Assembly (NCBI GenBank): GCA_024364805.1
Contig: CM044499.1
Location: 2,555,388 to 2,618,536 of the forward strand
Length of the DNA stretch: 63,149 bases
Reading direction: 5' to 3'
Origin: Euprymna scolopes
Taxonomy: Eukaryota > Mollusca > Cephalopoda > Sepiida > Sepiolidae
In this document: one piece after another, positions 57,544 to 63,149 of the stretch
Layout: the number at the start of each line of letters is the position of its first letter
Position numbering within the stretch: position 1 is the first letter of the stretch
Notes under the pieces: model-generated
What the model was told of the DNA's origin: nothing
What the model saw: only the letters and a program-made list of their open reading frames with translations
The model's database searches: none
Program-made: the position numbers and the translations under genes

Positions 57544-58040
57544 CAAGAGGCCGTCCAACTTAAGATAACCTATAATATCATTGTTTTTTCCTTTTTCGTT
57601 TGTAAAACGCAATCATGTTCTGAAAAGTAAAAAGAAAACAAAAAACAAGAGGCCACCAACTTAAGATAACCTAAAATTTGATCGAAAACTATTACACTTT
57701 AATCCTCGCTAAATGGCCAAGAAGATTTTGGAACTGTTATGGTGTTTGAAATGTATGCAACAATAAAAAATTTCACAAATATTTTCTCTCTTTATGTAAG
57801 CATTGTCTCTTAGTCATTTTGAATTTGTTACTACGGGATCATAGAAATGCTAAATCATAAGTGTGATTATCAATCGCTTAAATATGAATTCTATATCGCA
57901 GGTATGAAACAATAAAAATTTCTCAGTTTTTATCTCCTTATGTCAGCATCATCCTGGATTTATTATTACTATTAGAGCACAGCAATGCCAAGTCGGAAGT
58001 GATTATCAATTGCTTAACTATAAATTCCACATCGAGCAGG
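57544..58040. repeat. Two diverged tandem duplications
   Basis: CAACTTAAGATAACCTA at 57555 recurs at 57657 (period about 102). Further on, units of about 150 bp starting near 57755 and 57905 share CAATAAAAATTTC, TTATGT(A/C)AGCAT and GTGATTATCAAT(C/T)GCTTAA, followed by ATTC(T/C)A(T/C)ATCG. Confidence 0.65.
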
Positions 58041-58679
58041 TACACTGTCAAAGGGGTGTCCATTGTTTCTATGAATCAGAAAGGGGTCAATAATTATTAA
58101 AAGGGATGCATGAGATAGTTTAAGATAAGTTTGAAATTATCAATAGATAATAAGAAAAAACTGGATTAAGAAATTATAATTAATAGAACAGGTTTTTTCT
58201 TTTCGAAGGATGTAGAAACTAAACAATCGCGTGATTTATACGAATTGGATTTGTATGAGAGAAAAGAAGTTTCAAAAGTTTTTGCCCAGAAATCAAGAGA
58301 CAAAGTACGTTGAGAAGAGTTATACACTTGGAGAAAAATAAACCCGACCGAAAAGTTCCAGTCTAGATTGGAGTGATTGTTTTTCACAAATCCAACATGT
58401 AACAATGAAAGGTTCTTTGCATTTGTTTCCTACTTAATACAATTTATTCTTTTCTTAAAAACTGTATTTCATAATATGGATGCATTTTTTTGAAGCTTTA
58501 AAATAAATCCCAGAAAAAAATATATCTTTATTATACAAATAGGTGGTTTCTTCCAAAGATTAATTTTTGGCATTCAAAATTAAAATACAATTTCAGGCAT
58601 GACTCCTTCCTCCTGCTGATATGGTATAATCTAGATATCCAATTTCTGCATACTCTACGCATTAAATTACTGTAATAAC
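58041..58679. other. AT-rich sequence, nothing recognised
   Basis: The minus frame 58166-58405 has no recognisable homology. Terminal inverted repeats of the neighbouring transposon were not found here. Confidence 0.45.
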
Positions 58680-59822
58680 TATAAATTGCTGACAATAACA
58701 TGTTAAATGCTGTTTTCCAAGTTGTCTGGTTTATCAGAAGACATGGGACTCTACATACACCAAATAAAATAATCTAAATCGCCCGAATGAGGAGGTCCAT
58801 TTCGTGAAATTATTCATTGATCAAATGTTTCTCTCAGTAAATTGATCGTATTACATGCTATGTAGCTCTGGTCTGCTGAAACATGTTTGCAACCTTAATA
58901 CCTTCCAGTTGAAGAACGAAATTAGAAAACATTTTTAGTATTGATCCCCACTGACTGTTACATTCTGACCATTATTACCTTTGAAGACATATGAAACAAT
59001 GATTCTATTAGCCTATAAAGCACATCAAACAGTGACTTTTTCTGGGTGTAATCGTGTTCCGACCCTAGCTTACAGATTAACATCGCACAAAATTTGGTAA
59101 TTCTGTTTGACATAGGCATTCAACCAAAAGTGTGATTCATCACTCTATATCTGTGCCTAAATCAAAACGCGGATTCCATGAACAAAGCTTCTTTCTTAGA
59201 ACTGCACGCCTGTAGAACTCTGTTCCGTCTGCCTGCTTCCCACCGGACTACAACTTGGATGTCTTCAAGTCCAACGTTAACAAATTCCTAATGAACCGCC
59301 CCCTTAAGTAAACACTTCATCAAATCTCCGCACTAACGCAATGTACTTGCAATAACCCTTATCCCTAAGTGGCTTTCGGGCCTTGATAAGTGATGATCAC
59401 TGTGTAAAAAAAAAAAATCACTGAAGAAAAAATTGATAGGAATTGTGGATCAATAGCAATGTTTCTTTCAGCACATTCCTCAAATGTATGGCATGAACGA
59501 TAATCATTTGGCTTCAACTCCTGCACAAGTCGAATCTTGTAAGGGTGTAAACTAAGATCATCACACAAACTTTTCCATAAAGTCGAAGGGCACGTTAACG
59601 AATTGACATATTTGCAGCATTATCAACACTATGTTGTACAGCAGCAAGTATATGATGATTCTGCAATATGCATTTTACAAGTAGTTTTGCCATTATACGT
59701 TTGGCCAAGTGAATACATATTGCATTCACTTCAATTAGAAAATGCATTGATTCAGATTTTTGTAAGAAACTTTCCAAAAGCTTCCCAAATCGATCTACTT
59801 TGTCACACTTCATATGTATCAA
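58680..59822 (-). pseudogene. Tc1/mariner-superfamily (IS630-like) transposase, split by a LINE
   Basis: The minus-strand protein begins with ILAAVQHSVDNAANMSIR (end of the DNA-binding part; frame 59822-59595). After a shift it continues with DDLSLHPYKIRLVQELKPND and DPQFLSI (59568-59440). A LINE 3' end interrupts at 59416-59145. It then resumes with SDESHFWLNAYVKQNYQI, the first catalytic aspartate box (SDE.HF.LNGYVNKQN), and LHPEKVTV followed by VSYVFKGNNGQNVTVSGDQY. The last part encodes LRETF, SRNGP-like and DYFLWGYV-like DNA near 58790-58740, with the third catalytic residue region worn. These transposases cut and paste at TA sites. Multiple stops and shifts: dead. Terminal repeats not seen. 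Confidence 0.82.
59145..59416 (+). mobile_element. LINE family B 3' end, inserted into the transposase
   Basis: GATTCCATGAACAAAGCTTC, GTCTTCAAGTCCAACGTTAA, AACCGCCCCCTTAAGTAA and CGGGCCTTGATAAGTGATGA match the LINE-B 3' end, which closes in poly(A). ATCACT at 59139-59144 and 59417-59422 flank it as a short target-site duplication, and taking one copy away restores the FSDESHF reading of the host transposon. Confidence 0.85.
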
Positions 59823-62753
59823 TTATTGAACTATATTCGTCGATATCATATATCGGTAAAAACGTTTGTTTTCTCTTTTTCGGCAGATAATTTTAATTTC
59901 TGAAACGAACAGACAATAAAAGCTGCTTAATCCTCATTCTTTAATGATATTCCTACCTAATGAAACCTTTTACCCAAAGAACTGATTTTGACTTCCATCA
60001 ATAAGAGTATAACACTTGGTACACAAACCCATAACTAATTCATTTTTTTTTAATTATAGCTAACAGATTAATCTGTTTTTTTTCCTTCCTTATTTAGTCG
60101 GTACGTTAGACTTTGAAAAAGTCGAATACAATTTTTAAAGGCCAAACTACTTACCCCCCCCCAAAAAAAAACAAACTGATAAAAAATGCTTTAAAAAGGC
60201 AAATCTGGAAATCATACAGCTGTGTGTGTGTGTGTTTTTATACTGCAAAAGAAGTCAGTGAAACGTTACACAAAAAAGGGACATACAAAACAAACGGAGC
60301 AAAAAAGAAACCTTGTTTGCCAAGAGATTTTCAACTGAAAAAGTAAATTAAAGATTCTCTTAAAATGTCATTTTATTATTTGTATTGAGCTATGTAGCAT
60401 ATTATTACTTTCTGAGTATTTATTATAAGTATTTATTAATTTATCTTTATGGGGTCAGTTTTATATTTAAAATACAATGGACACTATTTTCATAGAAATG
60501 TTAAATTCATATTTGCTGTATGTTATTAGTTTTCTTTCCAAAAAACCTTTTTTTTCGCTATCCAAAAAAATATCAGCTTCATGAAAACATTTCTCATTCC
60601 GTGGAATTTCCATGGGTCTTGCTAGTAATATCTTAATAATAACACATGTTAGCTTTAACATGTTTTGAACCAAGCCAAATTGTACAGTATTTATGAATTT
60701 CAGTGTTTAAGAAGATTCTTGCATTTGTAAATACGGTTGTAGGGGCTTTGTCATCATTAGGAGAAAACTATTTTTGGTGTTAGATGTTGACATCATTGGA
60801 TTATTTTTTTGTCAATTGGTCGCTAATTTAATAATTTACCTTGCTCATCAAAATCTATCATAGAATTCTTTATCGAGTTCTTTGCAACATTATGGAAGTT
60901 GTCCATCAAATGCAATGTGTATATAAGATGAACCTACATTCCATTCAGTTAATAGTAGACATCCTTAATGATTGAGTAATCTCTACAAAACAAAACTTCA
61001 TGGAAATCTCATTCTCCAAATCTCACTCAGTTGGACTTTTTTTCTGTAAGATAAGTCAAGGACACCCTTGTTAGATTTCGTCAAAACAGTTTCCATAAAT
61101 TAAAATAATCAATTACTAAATTTGTTAGGAAAATCAAACGAGAATTTAATGTGTAAAAATAAAAAAAATAATAATAATATCTGTAATTTAAGATCCTGCT
61201 AAATGGGGGATTGAACCATCTGAACAAATGATCTAACAAGAAGCAAATCATAGATAAAGAAAATAGATCTATGTATAAATTACAAACTATATATTTTAAA
61301 TTAAAATGATTGTCACTTTATATAGATGACTATTCAAGCAATTTCCTGAGAGAAACGAATCTGGGTTATCTCCAAGATTAAGGCTGCATCACTGGGATGT
61401 AGTTTAATGTTATATTTAAAATCTCATTTAACCAAGCGGATAACATTTGAGAATGTAACAGCTTTAAAGTAATAAAAATAAAGGTTTTCTTTTTTGATTC
61501 TATAAATCTTTCAACATTTGTGGAAGCTCATAAGAAAAATCAATATGCGAATAAGCATACGTTATGAACAAAACACTTTATTCAAAAGAAAATTCCCTAA
61601 ATAGATTGATTTTCATTTTTTATTTTCGTGTACATGTTTGTAATAAGCTGGATATTTATTTAAAGAAAAAGAAAATATGAGAAAATAAAAATGCATCTTA
61701 TATTTCATATGGCGTTCTTACAGATTTAAAGAATGAAAAATAAATTATTGTTTTAAAGTGAATATTTCATGAATGCAGGATCAACATTTCTGTTGTTTAC
61801 AGAGGAAATTTAATTGTCAAAAACATTTCCTCTTTTTCAACATTGACGTTAATCAAAACATTTATCTGATTTGATTGAAAAATGAAGTTGAACAGAAAAA
61901 TCCTAAACAAATTTGTAAAGACAAAAAACAAAACGTAGATCAAGAAACATTATTGCTAAACTGATTTTAAGACAGAGGTCAAAGGTTAACTGTCTAGAAA
62001 CAATTTTGAAACTATTTCACATCTTGAGTCGAACTTATTTATTTATTTATGTTTTGAAATACAAAAGTTAGCAAACATTTTCCATTAAGCAATTTCACTA
62101 CCATTTATTTTCCAAATTAAATATATTATATAATTGAATCCCATAAAAAATCCATTTGTAAATTTACGAAGTAACATTTGCAAGAAAACATGGAAAATGA
62201 TACAAAGTTAGATATGTTGATATGATTATATAATTTTAAACTAATTACTTGATCATTATTAACTTTGGAAAACGTCGACTACACGTAATGGTTCAAATGT
62301 AGGCTATATTTAGTTTAATTCAAACGGCACAAAGGCAGGCGAAAACATTTATTGAAAATTCGGGTATGAATTTTAAAATTTAACGACATCAATTTATAAA
62401 TAATTTCCAAATTTCATCTTTCTGATGTATTTTAAAACGTTTTAGAAGCCATAATATAAGCACTGCCATCCATTTAAAAATAAAAAATATTTTCATTAAA
62501 TTTTATCCATAGTCATTAGATACAAATTAGGCGAGATTCTGAGAATTTCCCATATTTTTTAAAACCCCGAAGCCATAAATTATATATATATTTTTCTGGA
62601 ATAAAAATCATGCAATGGTTTTCATCAAAATTGGAATAAGGATTCGCAATATAAAGTTTAATAGCATATCTCTGCTAGGGAATTAAAAAAAAAATGACGC
62701 TAAATTGTTCTGTTGGAGGAATTTTACTAATTCTGTATTGTTCATTATTCTAA
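59823..62753. other. AT-rich sequence without recognised gene
   Basis: Frames at 60113-60346 (+) and 60467-60673 (-) are unremarkable. Short A- and C-runs (60150-60172) and a TG tract (60220-60236) are present. A possible old repeat near 62600-62640 resembles 40100-40130. Confidence 0.5.
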
Positions 62754-63149
62754 TCTATATAAATAAAAAAGATTATGTATGTGTGTCTGTCTTTGTATAA
62801 ATGTTTAACCGCTGAACTAGTAAACTACTGGTTACATAACACTGAAATTACCAAAATAATAGGAATGATACATCAAAGATGATTAATAATGAGTAAAATC
62901 TTTGTTTGGATAGATGAATAACGCATAAAGAAATCGGTAAGTTGAAATGCAAAATGTTCATTTCAACTTACCGATATTAGTTTGCGCATGCTTAAACTAA
63001 TCATAGCGAAACGTGATTTAATTTTATAACTTCCTCATCTATCTGTTGGGTTAGCTCTAATGGTAGCGAAAGCGGCTGGAGCACTAAATGTGTTGATTTC
63101 AATTAGTATTTTTTTTAAACCCGTACTATATATATATATATATATATAT
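62754..63149 (+). mobile_element. Helitron-like element G, cut by the window end
   Basis: It starts A|TCTATATAAATAAAAAAG and follows the 25386-25886 copy (AACTACTGGTTACATAACAC, TTCATTTCAACTTACCGATA, TTTGCGCATGC). The tRNA-like boxes are TAGCTCTAATGGTAGCG and GATTTCAATTA near 63050-63105. The match runs into a (TA)n tract at the edge. Confidence 0.65.

Noticed and set aside
59603-59890. 95-residue + frame
   Set aside because: Lies antisense to the Tc1/mariner transposase remnant, which has clear motifs on the minus strand.

Overview
The window looks like intergenic or intronic repeat-filled DNA from an invertebrate animal. It is strongly AT-rich, full of (TA)n, (CA)n and homopolymer tracts, and carries several families of non-LTR retrotransposons, tRNA- and 5S-derived short elements, Helitron-like elements and DNA-transposon fossils. 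The mixture fits a lophotrochozoan, perhaps a mollusc such as a cephalopod, but nothing here proves the lineage. I found no convincing host protein-coding gene, no intact tRNA or rRNA gene, no CRISPR array and no bacterial-style operon. Almost every recognisable protein fragment belongs to a transposable element, and none of these elements looks able to move on its own. An assembly gap of 98 N lies at 22358-22455.

Layout. 1-4540: mostly plain AT-rich DNA with a 60-bp tandem repeat (541-700) and a Merlin/IS1016-type transposase remnant (2440-2720). 4540-8080: a fossil Ty3/Gypsy-like gag-protease remnant split by a 5'-truncated LINE (family A, minus strand). 8081-20200: SINEs of two families (D, tRNA-headed; E, with an AACC-repeat tail), a second LINE-A copy, a repeat of unknown class (F) carrying a clean SINE insertion, a LINE-C tail, and a hAT-like element inside a SINE. 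20200-23470: the longest LINE-B copy, with endonuclease and reverse-transcriptase parts and the N gap. 25200-33000: Helitron-like elements, a 5S-derived repeat, a LINE reverse-transcriptase fragment, many microsatellites and an inverted repeat around (CA)n. 34700-47200: second F copy, third and later LINE-A copies, LINE-B and LINE-C pieces, a 5S-derived repeat and minisatellites. 47900-56900: two Helitron-like elements of one family, one flanked by a ~100-bp direct repeat, plus LINE-B, 5S-derived, SINE-D and SINE-E copies. 58680-59822: a Tc1/mariner-superfamily transposase on the minus strand, split by a LINE-B 3' end. 59900-63149: plain AT-rich DNA ending in a Helitron-like element cut by the window edge.

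How the parts relate. The nesting gives a relative order of events: LINE A after the Ty3-like fossil, LINE B after the Tc1/mariner copy, SINE E after repeat F, a hAT-like element after SINE D, and LINE A after an old SINE E. Two patterns stand out. Helitron-type ends (A|TC...CTAG|T) enclose tRNA-like boxes or a ~140-bp tandem array, and SINE D recurs as head-to-head inverted pairs. I see no new multi-gene biological system; the novelty is in the architecture of the repeats.
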